A stretch of DNA of 64,000 nucleotides from Hyparrhenia diplandra. Taxonomy: Eukaryota; Streptophyta; Magnoliopsida; Poales; Poaceae. The DNA is taken from assembly GCA_015847255.1 (NCBI GenBank), contig JADLZK010000398.1, positions 124,001 through 188,000 on the forward strand, in the 5' to 3' direction. The stretch's first letter is position 1. Each line of letters begins with the position of its first letter. Positions 1-9,860 of this stretch are shown piece by piece. The notes under the pieces were generated by a model that worked only from the letters and a program-made list of their open reading frames with translations, did not search any database and was not told the DNA's origin. The position numbers were made by a program, and so were the translations under genes.

Positions 1-451
1 CGCAATTGCAAGAGATAGTAGGGGGCGGTAATTTTACTGCATGGAAATATTTTGAAAAATGCGGAAGCGCAGCAAAGGCCGAAGCCATTGCCTGTGTTGA
101 AGGCTTTCGTTTGGCAAATCACACGGGCCTGTCCCAGGTTATAATTGAATCAGACTGTGCAAGAGTCATATCTTCTTTGAAAAATCAGATGACAGATAGG
201 TCGGAGATTGGACAAATTATAGAGGAGGCGAGAAGCTGGACCCAGTTGATGAATGAATGGAAGTGTTCCCAAGTGAACAGAGAGTGTAATCAAGTGGCAA
301 ATGCATTAGCTTCATTAGCTAGACGTTGTAAACATTCTGCGGTATGGCCGGGACAAGTGCTTGCGTGCGCTTTTCCTTTCTTTCATGCCGATTGTAATTT
401 GTCTATGTCTAACTAATATAGCTTCTCTCTTTGCTTTAAAAAAAAAAAAAA
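1..451 (+). mobile_element. 3' end of a LINE (L1-like) retrotransposon
   Basis: The open frame at the left edge encodes an RNase H-like domain and is followed within about 20 bases of its stop by an A-run at 437-451, the layout of the 3' end of a plant L1-type LINE whose ORF2 ends in an RVT_3 RNase H domain. The rest of the element lies outside the window. The alternative is a retroposed host RNase H-like fragment. Confidence 0.6.
6..416 (+). pseudogene. RNase H-like (RVT_3) domain, C-terminal part of a LINE ORF2
   Basis: The 136-residue frame has the usual order of the plant RVT_3 family: an alpha helix with AEAIACVEGFRLA, a strand with VIIESDCARVI that carries the catalytic-type Asp, and a C-terminal NQVANALASLARR segment, which in active enzymes provides the last acidic residue (here Asn/Ala replaces the usual N-x-x-A-D/H-x-L-A pattern only partly). 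In plant LINEs this domain would remove the RNA strand after reverse transcription. The N-terminal part is cut by the window edge, so the Met at position 6 is not a trustworthy start. A poly(A) tract follows directly. It is probably a dead mobile-element remnant, although stand-alone RVT_3 proteins exist in plants. Confidence 0.6.
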
Positions 452-1606
452 GAAATTAGAAGAATGGGGAGGTGAAAACGAACAAGGAATGAATCATGGA
501 TACTACGCGAAGCGAAATGTGGGGAAACTGACGCAAATGGTGTCAAACATGTATACAAAGAAAATGACTTAAAAAAGTCTTGACAAAAACCAAAACAATT
601 GTGAATGTGAACCAAACAAGCCTGAAGGTGGGGGGAAAAATGGCACGCAGAGCCTTTATAGAATCGAATCGAAAAACACGTAAACTAAGATCAAAGTTTT
701 TCTTTTGACAATAACTAAAATCGAAGTTGAACACAAAAACAGACAGAAAATATAGGATGAGAACTCAAATCAAAACCGGACGCTAGTGCGGGAGAAACAT
801 GCGTATATAATCTTAATAGTTTTTTCTCTTGTTGTAAAGCACACAAACATATTTACTTATAAAAAGTTGGTCATAATATCTGGCTGAATTCAAATCAATT
901 TGGCGCATGTAGTGAAAAGATATCGGTGGAAGACCGGTGTTGCTTCGTGGTGTTCAAGGCGTGTGTTGGGGAGGGCGACCCTCGCCAGCCCGGCAGCCCC
1001 CGCAGGCCTCACTACGGGGGCCAAGAACAAATCTCCCTTAACAAGTTCCTGATGATGTCCTGCAGGTCCGGCGAGCGGATATTTGTGTGTTTCAGAAAAT
1101 ATATGACATATAGAAGCGGGGAACTGGCATCAAGATGATCGTAGTGAACTTGGTGCATGATTAGATATAAGTAGTGAACTTGGTGCATAATTCTGGATGA
1201 GTCTCCGTTGCTTCGACACATTCCTTCCAAAGTTCAGTCAGCTCACTTTGGCAATTTCTAGTTCAAGCTCTTCGATCCTCGATCTCGGCATGATCCTCTT
1301 TTTGAATGCATATACTATTTCAAGTTTCAGTATAGGAAAGAAAAACATGAGAATGGCATACAACATGCGAGGGACAAGAAGCTAAATGCAAACTCAATGG
1401 TTTCCTGTAAGGGCTTGGTATGCACAGGCTTCATTTAGGCTTTATCCATATACGGATTGACAGCGCCAGGGATCTGTTCTCCAGTCCAAATGAATTGTGC
1501 TAATATCTGCCCATCCGAAGGAACCCTACATCAGTAAATCTAACAAATGATCCAATGGGCTAGCTTAACACAGAGTAACAGTTGGACAAGCCATCATCAG
1601 TTCTTC
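452..1606. other. Intergenic stretch, no gene recognised
   Basis: AT-rich DNA with only short, low-quality frames. The phrase GTAGTGAACTTGGTGCAT occurs twice (about 1140-1157 and 1171-1188), a small direct repeat. A GC-rich patch at 960-1080 could be a fragment of a gene but nothing is recognisable in translation. Confidence 0.5.
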
Positions 1607-2967
1607 ACAATATAAAATCAGATAAACTATGAAGAAGAGACACGAGCTCGTGATTCTTGAGAATCCGAAAGTAATAGCACAAACTAAACAAAGATGCAAG
1701 AACGGGCAGCGGATACATGCTATAGTTTGCACAGAGCTTGCTTGCCTACTGTAATCATTCGCGTTGATTGCAAGCAATACCCATTCAAAGGGGAGAGGGG
1801 GAATATGACGGGCACTTGGGATTGCAATGAGGACACACTGCCCTGCACTCACTCCACGTATTATAGCACGCCAATTGTGGTTCTGGCAGGCAACAATAGC
1901 AATCATGTGGTGGCACTCCACCTCCATAACAGTCCTGCTTCTGGCAAAATATCAACGTCACCTTGCTCGCATCTAGTGTTGTAGCATTACTCCTTGTCCT
2001 TGCAGTTTTGACCTCCAGTAAGTGAGGACGACCCGCTGCATTGGGAAGATTTTTTCATCAGCACGTTCGTAGTGTACACACACATAGACATATTAAGGAT
2101 GGCAAAAAGAAGACAGTCAGTTAGATGTAACTTACACAGTACTGTTGTCGATGATGCAGCGAAGAACAAGATGATCATCATGCACCCTAAACCTCCGCGC
2201 CTGTCATTCATATTTTGCATCATGAATCGTACACAAGTCACGCTGCAAGGGGCGTACGTACTATTCGATTCTGATTGATAGCCGCACAGAAATTGGCTTG
2301 TACTGGGTGGGGTTTATACACACGGTATTAATTAGTAGTACAACTAGAATATTAAATTTCTTCTAGCATTGAAGTGGAGTTCTCTCTAATGTTGTCATTC
2401 AAAATTTTGGTATAAATTTTCTCTACAAAATGTCTCCTCGAGAAATTCTCATTTGCTAGATAGCTAGTGGTAGTGTTTTATTACTACTTAAAAACAATAT
2501 AAAATCCGACAATTTTGGTAGTAGACTAATTACAAAATTAATTTCATAAATGAAGGCTAATTTGCAGGCAAATCTATTAAGCCTAATTTTAGTATATAAT
2601 TAGCGAATGTGATACTACAATAAACATATGTTAATCATAAATTAATTAAGCTTAATAAATTCATCTCATGAATTAGTCGTGGCTTATATATTAGTTTTAT
2701 AGTTAGTTCATATTTAGTTCTCTTGATTGACAATCCAAACATCCAATGTGACCTAGACTAAATTTTAGCAAGTTGATCCAAACACCCCTACCCTCTGCAT
2801 TTCATTCATAGCGAAGGATCGCTGATAACTCACCTGCATTCATGGCAGTTTTAGATTTATTTTAACATGGTTTTTTTTTCCTCAAATGCATATACTCTGT
2901 CGGTTCTTCGCTTCACAACCTGATTAGTTGTAACACCCTAAAATTTTGTTTACACTATAAAATTAGA
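1607..2967. repeat. First copy of a ~1.36 kb tandem duplication
   Basis: This block and the next (from about 2968) share the same order of landmarks: ATAAAATCAGATAAACTAT, the AGAACGGGCAGC segment, the GCGGGCACTTGGGATTGCAATGA-type segment, the CTCCAGTAAGTGAGG segment, the GGGTGGGGTTTATA segment, a MITE-like tail and finally the GTAACACCCTAAAATTT phrase. Differences are scattered substitutions and short indels, so the duplication is not recent. No convincing coding region lies inside; the short frames on both strands are not conserved between the two copies. Confidence 0.75.
2395..2796. mobile_element. MITE-derived segment, right terminus visible (copy 1)
   Basis: The stretch has the characteristic internal phrases of a very common grass MITE family (TTAATAAATTCATCTC, GGCTTATATA, GTGACCTAGACTAAATTTTAG) and ends in GATCCAAACACCCC, the complement of a GGGGTGTTTGGATC terminus. 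The matching left terminus is not visible, so it is truncated or diverged. The same segment recurs at about 3715-4115 and, cut short, at about 5998-6115. Confidence 0.5.
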
Positions 2968-4360
2968 TACATGCTATAAAATCAGATAAACTATACATTA
3001 CAAATTATGCATTCTTTAGAAGAACGGGCAGCAGATACGTGCTCTAGTTTACACAGAGCTTGCTTGCTTATTATTATTATTATACTGTAATCATTCGCGT
3101 TGATCACAATACCCATTCAAAGGGGAGAGGGGGTATATGCGGGCACTTGGGATTGCAATGAGGGCACAACGCCCTGCACTCTCTCCATGTATTGTAGCAC
3201 GCCACTGGTGGTTACGGTAGGCAACAATAGCAGTCATGTGGTGGCTCTCCACCTCCATAACAGTCCCTCTTTTGGCAAAATATCAGCGTCACCTTGCTCG
3301 CATCAAGTGTAGTAGCATTACTCCTTATCCTTGCAGTTTTGACCTCCAGTAAGTGAGGGCGACCCGCTGCATTAGGAAGATTTTTTCATCAGCACGTTTG
3401 TAGTGTACACACACATAGATATTTAAGGGCGGCAAAAACAAGAGACGGTCAGTAACGTCAGTTAGATGTAACTTACACACTACTATCGTTGATGATGCAG
3501 CGATGAACAAGATGATCATAATGCACCCCAAACCTCTGTGCCCGTCATTAATATTTTGCATCATGATCTACACAATTCAGGCTGCAAGGGGCGTACTGAT
3601 TTTGATTGATGGCCGCACAAAAATGGCTTGTACCGGGTGGGGTTTATATACACATGGTATTAATTAGTAGTACAACCAGAATATTAAATTTCTTCTAGTA
3701 GTGAAGTGGAGTTCTCCTAATGTTTTGTCATTCAAAATTTTGTATAAGTTTTTCTCTACAAAATGTCACCTAGTGAGATTTCCATGTGCTAAATGGCTAG
3801 TGATAGTGTTTTATTACGACTTAAAAATATAAAAAATTCCACAATTTTGGTAGTAGAATCATTACAAAATTAATTGCATAAATGAAGGCTAATTTTCAGA
3901 CGGATCTATTCAGCCTAGTTAGTCTAGAATTAGCGAATGTGATGCTAAAAATATATGTTAATCATAAATTAATAAAGCTTAATAAATTCATCTCGTGATT
4001 TAGCCACGACTTATATAATTAGTTTTTTAGGTCATATTTAGTTCTCTTAATTGACAATCTAAACATCAAATGTGACCTAGACTAAATTTTAGCAAGTGGA
4101 TCCAAACACCCCTACTGCATTTCAATCATAACGAAGGATCACTGATAACTTGCCTGCATTCATGGCAGTTTTAGATTTATTTTAACATGGATTTTTTTTT
4201 TTCCTCAAATGCATGTACACGTACTCCCTCAGATCCTCGCTTCCCAAGAAACCATTTTTTTCACATTCTCACCAATTATATATAAAAAATATTAATATAC
4301 ATGATACCTTATTAGTATAATTAAATTAATGTAACACCCTAAAATTTGCCTCTTATAAAA
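2968..4360. repeat. Second copy of the ~1.36 kb tandem duplication
   Basis: This is the downstream partner of the 1607-2967 block, in the same orientation. It contains a TTATTATTATTAT insertion near 3070 that is absent from copy one and an extra AT-rich piece around 4255-4330. Its 3' part (from about 3999) is also the start of the next, larger tandem duplication, so two separate duplication events overlap here. Confidence 0.75.
3715..4115. mobile_element. MITE-derived segment (copy 2)
   Basis: Duplicate of the 2395-2796 segment carried along by the tandem duplication; it ends with GGATCCAAACACCCC. A third, left-truncated copy begins at about 5998 because the boundary of the 2.0 kb duplication falls inside this MITE, at TTTAGCCACGAC. 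Confidence 0.5.
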
Positions 4361-4875
4361 TAGTAAAATGATTTAATTATGCATTGTGTGCTTTGCTCGC
4401 AAAAGAGAGTATTTTGTGCTCATGAACATAGGATATACTCCGTTGACACCGGTGAAGTGGATTCAAGTGAAATTGTCTGAGCTCTTACTTAAAAAAAAAG
4501 ATTGTCCGAACTTATCGCTGTAGATCTCTGCACATTCCGCATACCGCTAAATATGGTGGCCACAGGAGCAACTTGTACATTTTCTCCCTGCAATTAAATT
4601 CCTCTTTGCAAAGTCAACTGCTTTTGAAAGGTTTCTCATCAATGAAAATCGTTCATCCTTCGAGCCCACAGTTGATAGCTCAACGTAAGAACTGATTAAT
4701 TAGAAGGTAGCTTTGACGTGCTGTCACATTTCAGTACGCAGCCCACACCAACGAAGGCATCTCCGGCTTGGAAAGTAGATGACTGCAAGGTTCGATGTTT
4801 CAATCTTAAAGTGTAAAAGACCATTAGAACATTGTGCATCCATTGTACCGGTACAATCATCACTTGTCTATCATT

Positions 4876-4980
4876 AGAGTTGCTAAGGGCGACCGGCACG
4901 CCATGAGCCCGCCGGGCTACCTGCGCCGCAGGCCTGCGTTAGCCCGTACCCCAAGCCCGGCAGGCTCGTGGCGTGCCTGT
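4876..4980. repeat. Short inverted repeat in copy 1 (mirrored at 6880-6980)
   Basis: GGCACGCCATGAGCCCGCC on the left is matched by an inverted AAGCCCGGCAGGCTCGTGGCGTGCC on the right, about 40 bases apart. In copy 2 the left arm reads GGCACGCCACGAGCC, a better complement. It could be a small fold-back element; no target duplication was found. Confidence 0.5.
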
Positions 4981-5417
4981 AGTAAGGACAGGCTGACGAC
5001 GATGGATCCCGAAGGGCGACGACCCTACGCAAAACCAAAGAATCTGGCATCCTCTTCTGAACCCGCTACTCGGTCTCTATTTCTTGCTGATTTTCTTGTT
5101 TTTACTTTTTTTTGTTTTTCTCCTTACAAAAACAAAATGTTCAACTAACCTCAAATTTAGCATAAACGAGCATGCACATTTATACTATGGTCTACCTATC
5201 CATATTTTTTGTTTAGTTTTTGTGTTGTTTTTATGGGAGAATAATACAAGATATAAGTTACGTTCACTTGATACGGACAGGTAGCCTTTTGTTTCTTTAC
5301 ATGTCCTTTTGTTGAAATTCACTCCTAGAACTAATTATAATCATATCACAAAAAAAAAGAGAGAGCAGTGCTTCGGTTCTTCTGTTTTAAATAGTTGTGC
5401 GGCTGTGTAAACAAGAC

Positions 5418-5838
5418 CCTTTTTTTAAACCGAAACGGGGGCAAAAGCCCCCAGCGGTATCAATTAAATTATGAGGAAATAAACGGTAAAACAGGTTCAA
5501 GGGGAAAGAAAAAAGAAAACTACCACTGAAAGAAAGAGGAGAGGGCGAACAAGGACAGGAAACAGAACCAAAACAGAATTACAAGGCATTAAGCCAGAGG
5601 GTGATCAGTGATGAAGAGCCGGCTTGATCATGACAAGGTGCACAGAGACCTCCTTCTTGAAAGCAGCCTTCCAAGAACCAAAGTTCGGGAGTCCTCTGTT
5701 AAAATTAAAGCTATTTCTTTCATTCCATATGCACCAAGCACCGATCATGAAAATTTCCATGAAGAAAGGTTGACCGAAGTGCTGGTTTGCAATGTAAAGC
5801 TTTTGATGAATATTAGCATTGGAAGCCCCTGATATGCA
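5418..5838 (-). mobile_element. 5'-truncated LINE fragment with 12-bp target duplication (copy 1)
   Basis: The insert starts at its 3' end with a T-run (poly(A) on the minus strand) and is flanked on both sides by TGTAAACAAGAC (5406-5417 and 5839-5850), a target-site duplication typical of LINE integration. The minus strand encodes the end of a non-LTR reverse transcriptase protein: MEIFMIGAWCIWNERN is the classical tail downstream of the zf-RVT domain, followed by the characteristic 3' UTR with GGGGGCTTTTGCCCCCG. The insert is 5' truncated, hence inactive. Confidence 0.8.
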
Positions 5839-6537
5839 TGTAAACAAGACTGTTAGCATTGCATAGTCAAACATATCAGTTTTTTTTTTTTTTGGATAAT
5901 AAGACTAAAAGCATGTTTAGGCCTCCGATCCGCTCCTTCGGTTAGTCTGGAGTGAGGCAAGAAACTATTCCAGAATTACTTGTTTATACAAATTAGTTTT
6001 TAGCCACGACTTATATAATTAGTTTTTAGGTCATATTTAGTTCTCTTAATTGACAATCTAAACATAAAATGTGACCTAGACTAAATTTTTAGCAAGTGGA
6101 TCCAAACACCCCTATTGCATTTCAATCATAACGAAGGATCACTGATAACTTGCCTGCATTCATGGCAGTTTTAGATTTATTTTAACATGGATTTATTTCC
6201 TCAAATGCATGTACACATACTCCCTCAGTTCCTTGCTTCCCAAGAAACCTTTTTTCACATTCTCACCAATTATATATATAAAAAATATTAATATCCATGA
6301 TACCTGATTAGTATAATTAAACTAATGCAACACCCTAAAATTTGCCTCTTATAAAATAGTAAAATGATTTAATTATGCATTTTGTGCTTTGCTCATAAAA
6401 AGGAGTATTTTGTGCTCATGAACATAGGATATACTCCGTTGACACCGGTGAAGTGGATTCAAGTGAAATTATCTAAACTCTTACTTTAAAAAATTGTCGA
6501 ACTTATCGCTGTAGATCTCTGCACATTCCGCATACCG

Positions 6538-6837
6538 CTAAATATGGTGGCCACAGGAGCAACTTGTATATTTTCTCCATGCAATCAAATTCCTCTTTGC
6601 AAAGTCAACTGCTTTTGAAAGGTTTCTCATCAATGAAAATCGTTCATCCTTTGAGCCAACAGTTGATAGCTCAACGTAAGAATTTTCTGATGAATTAGAA
6701 GGTAGCTTTGACGTGTTCTCACAATTCAGTACGCAGTCCACACCAACGAAGGCATCTCCGGCTTGGAAAGTAGATGACTGCAAGGTTCGATGTTTCGATC
6801 TAAAAGTGTAAAGACCATTAGAACATTGTGCATCCAT
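6538..6837 (-). other. Unrecognised minus-strand frame, duplicated and broken in the upstream copy
   Basis: A 99-residue frame is open in copy 2; the corresponding stretch in copy 1 (about 4570-4860) is the same DNA but its frame is interrupted. Amino-acid composition is normal (FQAGDAFVGVDCVLNCENTS, then KDERFSLMRNLSKAVDFAKR, then a SCSCGHH end), so this may be a fragment of a real gene or of a transposon protein. I do not recognise the family. No promoter or splice context supports expression. Confidence 0.3.
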
Positions 6838-7305
6838 TGTACCGGTACAATCATCATTTGTCTATCATTAGAGTTGCAAATGGCGACCGGCACGCCACGA
6901 GCCCGCCAGATTACTTGCGCCGCAGGCTGCAGATTTAGCCCATGCCCCAAGCCCGGCAGGCTCGTGGCGTGCCCGGAGTAAGGACAGGCTGACGACGATG
7001 GATCCTGAACGGCGACGACCCTATGCAAAACCAAAGAATCTGGCATCCTCTTCTGAACCCGCTACTCGGTCTCTATTTCCTGCTGATTTTCTTGTTTTTA
7101 CCTTTTTTTTGTTTTCTCCTTACAAAAAAAATGTTCAACTAATCACAAATTTAGCATAAACGAGCATGCACGTTTATACTATGGTCTACCTATCCATATT
7201 TTTTTGTTTAGTTTTTTTGTGTTGTTTTTTACGGGAGAATAATACAAGATATAAGTTACATTCACTTGATAGGGACAGGTAGCCTTTTGTTTCTTTACAT
7301 GTCCT

Positions 7306-7694
7306 TGTTAGAGGAGTCAAGAGCTTATTGGGCCTTAGCCCATTAGGGTTAATTAGTGGCTTACTTAGGGGCCAAGTCAAACCTCTCTATATAATGAGAG
7401 GGGATGTATCAATCTATAATCAAGCAAGAGATTAAGAAGGAAATCCCTTCCCTCTTGCGGCCCGTGCCCGAGCCCGCGGCGGCGTTCTTGTGCCCCGCAA
7501 CCCTAGCCGCCCGCCATCTCGTGAACAGTACCCGCGGGTACTGTAGCACCCGAATACTGTAGCAGTCGCCCAGCCCCTCTTCCTCATCAATTCCCTCGGC
7601 CCAACCCGTCCATAACCCGTGGAATGCTTGTAGCCTTGGCGACCGCCATCCCTCTCTTCTTCCTCCAATCCCTCGGCCCAACCCGTCCATAACA
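7306..7694 (+). repeat. 5' LTR of the non-autonomous element
   Basis: 389 bp, TG...CA termini. It contains CTCTATATAATGAGAGG, a plausible TATA box, and a CGGGTACTGTAGCACCC stretch close to a second ACTGTAGCAG. Confidence 0.9.
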
Positions 7695-8732
7695 ATTTTG
7701 GTACGAGCCGCGATCCGTGGGCTCTCTGCTGCTCATGGATTCCACGAAGGGAAGCAAGGGGCTCGTGATTACGCTATGGGCGCCGCACAAGAGGCGCGAT
7801 GCAAGGAGGCTGCTGGACGGATCCTCGCCATGGCGGAAGATGGAGTCCGGATTTGAAGGCGTTTAGCGGATTGGAAAGGCGTCGCGGCGGCGCTCAGAAC
7901 TGCTTCCCACGCCTTCGCCGTCGTTCGGTGGCGGGTCGGTTGCTAACGGGGCGATTGCGGCCAGCGTATTTGCCTCATCATAGTGCTTGGCGAGCACCCT
8001 CCATCTTCAAGCGGAGGCGCCGTGTCACTCCCTGCGAGATGGTCGCGCTGCAACAGCGGCCTCCATCTTCAGCGGAGGCTTTCCGTCTTCCCGCCCGATC
8101 GGCGCTGGCTGCTCTGGCGGCATTGCGGATGGCGGCTTACGAGAGTGCGTGATGGCGGTGCATTTGCCGGTAGCTGTGGCGACCTCCTAGCCGCGCCGTG
8201 GGGTGCGGGGAGATGCGCCGGCCGATACGCGGCGGCCTTGGCGGTGATCGACCTCGGCGCAAGGTGGGGCGCGACCGCGCCGTCGGATGGCCACCCGGCC
8301 GCGCGGCCCCAGGCGCGCCTGGGCAGCGGCCCCGGTTGTTTCGCGACGGCGCCTCGGTTCTGGCCGAGCGGAGCTCGCGTGCGTCACCGGCGGGGGCCCG
8401 GCGCGACCCTAGCGCTGCCACGTTTCGTTGTCGGCGCGCGGTCGTCTCCGGTCGCATTGCGACTAGTCCCAGGCGACGTTCCGTGCAACCCTCTCGTTCC
8501 GATGGTCTCCATGGGATCAGGTGGCTACACCGCGTGCAGATCCAACACGCGGAGGTGGTCGCCTTATCTTCAGGTGTCGAAATTAAAGAGTTGCAATTTA
8601 TTTTTGATCAATAAGATAAGCGAGATGTAAAAGGCTTGTTCTTAGGTGTTAAGTTAGTGTCTAGTGTCATCGTTAGTGTCATTGTTAGGTTGCATTTCGA
8701 GGGGCGAGCTGCATGTCCGGGGTGGGGAGTAG
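7695..8732 (+). other. GC-rich interior of the non-autonomous LTR element
   Basis: A Met at 7736 opens a short frame (MDSTKGSKGLVITLWAPHKR) directly after the PBS, where gag would start, but it does not continue as gag. A longer frame at 7983-8630 (215 residues) is proline/arginine/alanine rich with three overlapping open frames on both strands, which is what high GC produces by chance. The interior could be a captured host fragment; its source is not recognised. Confidence 0.5.
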
Positions 8733-9131
8733 TGTTAGAGGAGTCAAGAGCTTATTGGGCCTTAGCCCATTAGGGTTAATTAGTGGCTTACTTAGGGGCC
8801 AAGTCAAACCTCTCTATATAATGAGAGGGGATGTATCAATCTATAATCAAGCAAGAGATTAAGAAGGAAATCCCTTCCCTCTTGCCGGCCGTGGGCGAGC
8901 CCCCGCGGCCGGGCGTTCTTTGTGCCCCCGCAACCCTAGCGCCGCCATCACCGTGAACAGTACCCGCGGGTACTGTAGCACCGCGGAATACTGTAGCAGT
9001 CGCCCAACCCCCTCTTCCTCATCAATTCCCCTCAGCCCAACCACGTCCATAACCCCCCGCTGGTACTGTAAGCGGCGGCCGCCATCCCTCTCTTCTTCCT
9101 CAATCCCCTCAGCCCAACCACGTCCATAACA
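8733..9131 (+). repeat. 3' LTR of the non-autonomous element
   Basis: 399 bp, the same sequence as 7306-7694 with scattered single-base indels, mainly in GC runs (for example around 8885-8950). The first ~145 bases of the two LTRs look identical. Confidence 0.9.
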
Positions 9132-9242
9132 GTCCTTTTGTTGAAACTTACTCCTGGAACTAATTATAATCAGATCACAAAAAAAGAGAGCAATGCTTCG
9201 GTTCTTCTGTTTTAAATAGTTGTGCGGCGTTGTAAACAAGAC

Positions 9243-9696
9243 TGTTTTTTAGCTGAAACCGTGGGGCAAAAGCCACCAGCAGTATCAGTTAAATTACAGG
9301 AAATAAACAGTACAACAGGTTCAAGGGAAACTTACAAAAGCCCAACCAGCGGTTAGACAAAAGAAAAAAAAGAAAACTACCACTGAAAGAAAGAGGAGAG
9401 GGCGAATAAGGACAGGAAAGAGAACCAAAACAGAATTACAAGGCATTAAGTCAGAGGGTGATCGAGTCATGAAGAGCCGGCTTGTTCCTGATGACAAGGT
9501 GCGCAGAGACCTCCTCCTTGAAAGCAGCCTTCCAAGAACCAAAGTTCGGGAGTCTTCTAAAATAAAATTATTGTTTTTCATTCCATATGCACCAAGCACC
9601 GATCATGAAAATTTCCAAGAAGAAAGGTTGACCGAAGTGCTGCTTTGCAATGTAAAGCTTATGATGAATATTAGCATTGGAAGCCCCAGAGATGCA
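9243..9696 (-). mobile_element. Same LINE fragment in duplication copy 2
   Basis: Duplicate of 5418-5838, with the same flanking TGTAAACAAGAC (9231-9242 and 9697-9708). The reading frame is shorter because of substitutions and indels. An extra stretch near 9330-9360 (CTTACAAAAGCCCAACCAGC) is missing in copy 1, which means copy 1 has since lost bases. Confidence 0.8.
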
Positions 9697-9860
9697 TGTA
9701 AACAAGACTGTTAGCATTGCATAGTCAAGCATATCAGTTTTTATTTTTTATTTTTTGGATAATAAGACTAAAAAGCATGTTAAGGCCTCCGATCCGCTCC
9801 TTCGGTTAGTCTGGAGTGAGGCAAGAAACTATTCAGAATTACTTGTTTATACAAATTAAG

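Larger units (their letters stand above)
3999..5997. repeat. First copy of a ~2.0 kb tandem duplication
   Basis: The unit begins at TTTAGCCACGAC and runs through the shared landmarks CACCGGTGAAGTGGATTC, ATATGGTGGCCACAGGAGC, CTCGTGGCGTGCC, a minus-strand LINE fragment and GGCCTCCGATCCGCTCC, ending at TACTTGTTTATACAAATTA. The second copy follows immediately with the same order. The MITE sequence TTAGCCACGAC is present at both the start and the internal junction, consistent with unequal exchange or slippage at short homology. Confidence 0.85.
7306..9131 (+). mobile_element. Non-autonomous LTR retrotransposon (1826 bp)
   Basis: Two direct LTRs (7306-7694 and 8733-9131) start TGTTAGAGG and end CCATAACA, with the 5-bp target duplication GTCCT at 7301-7305 and 9132-9136. 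A degenerate primer-binding site (TGGTACGAGC, compare the usual tRNA-Met TGGTATCAGAGC) follows the first LTR, and a purine-rich GGGGTGGGGAGTAG tract precedes the second. The 1038-bp interior is GC-rich and encodes no gag, protease, integrase or RT that I can recognise, so mobilisation would depend on a relative. Orientation is inferred from PBS and PPT order. Confidence 0.9.
5998..9860. repeat. Second copy of the ~2.0 kb tandem duplication, split by an LTR element
   Basis: Same unit as 3999-5997, in direct orientation. Removing the LTR element at 7306-9131 plus one 5-bp target copy restores colinearity with copy one across the phrase CATGTCCTTTTGTTGAAA. The LINE fragment and its flanking target duplication are present in both copies, so they pre-date the duplication, while the LTR element is only in this one and post-dates it. 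Confidence 0.85.

Noticed and set aside
7983..8630. 215-residue frame in the non-autonomous LTR element as a gene
   Set aside because: Composition is generic for GC-rich DNA, and several other frames overlap it on both strands.
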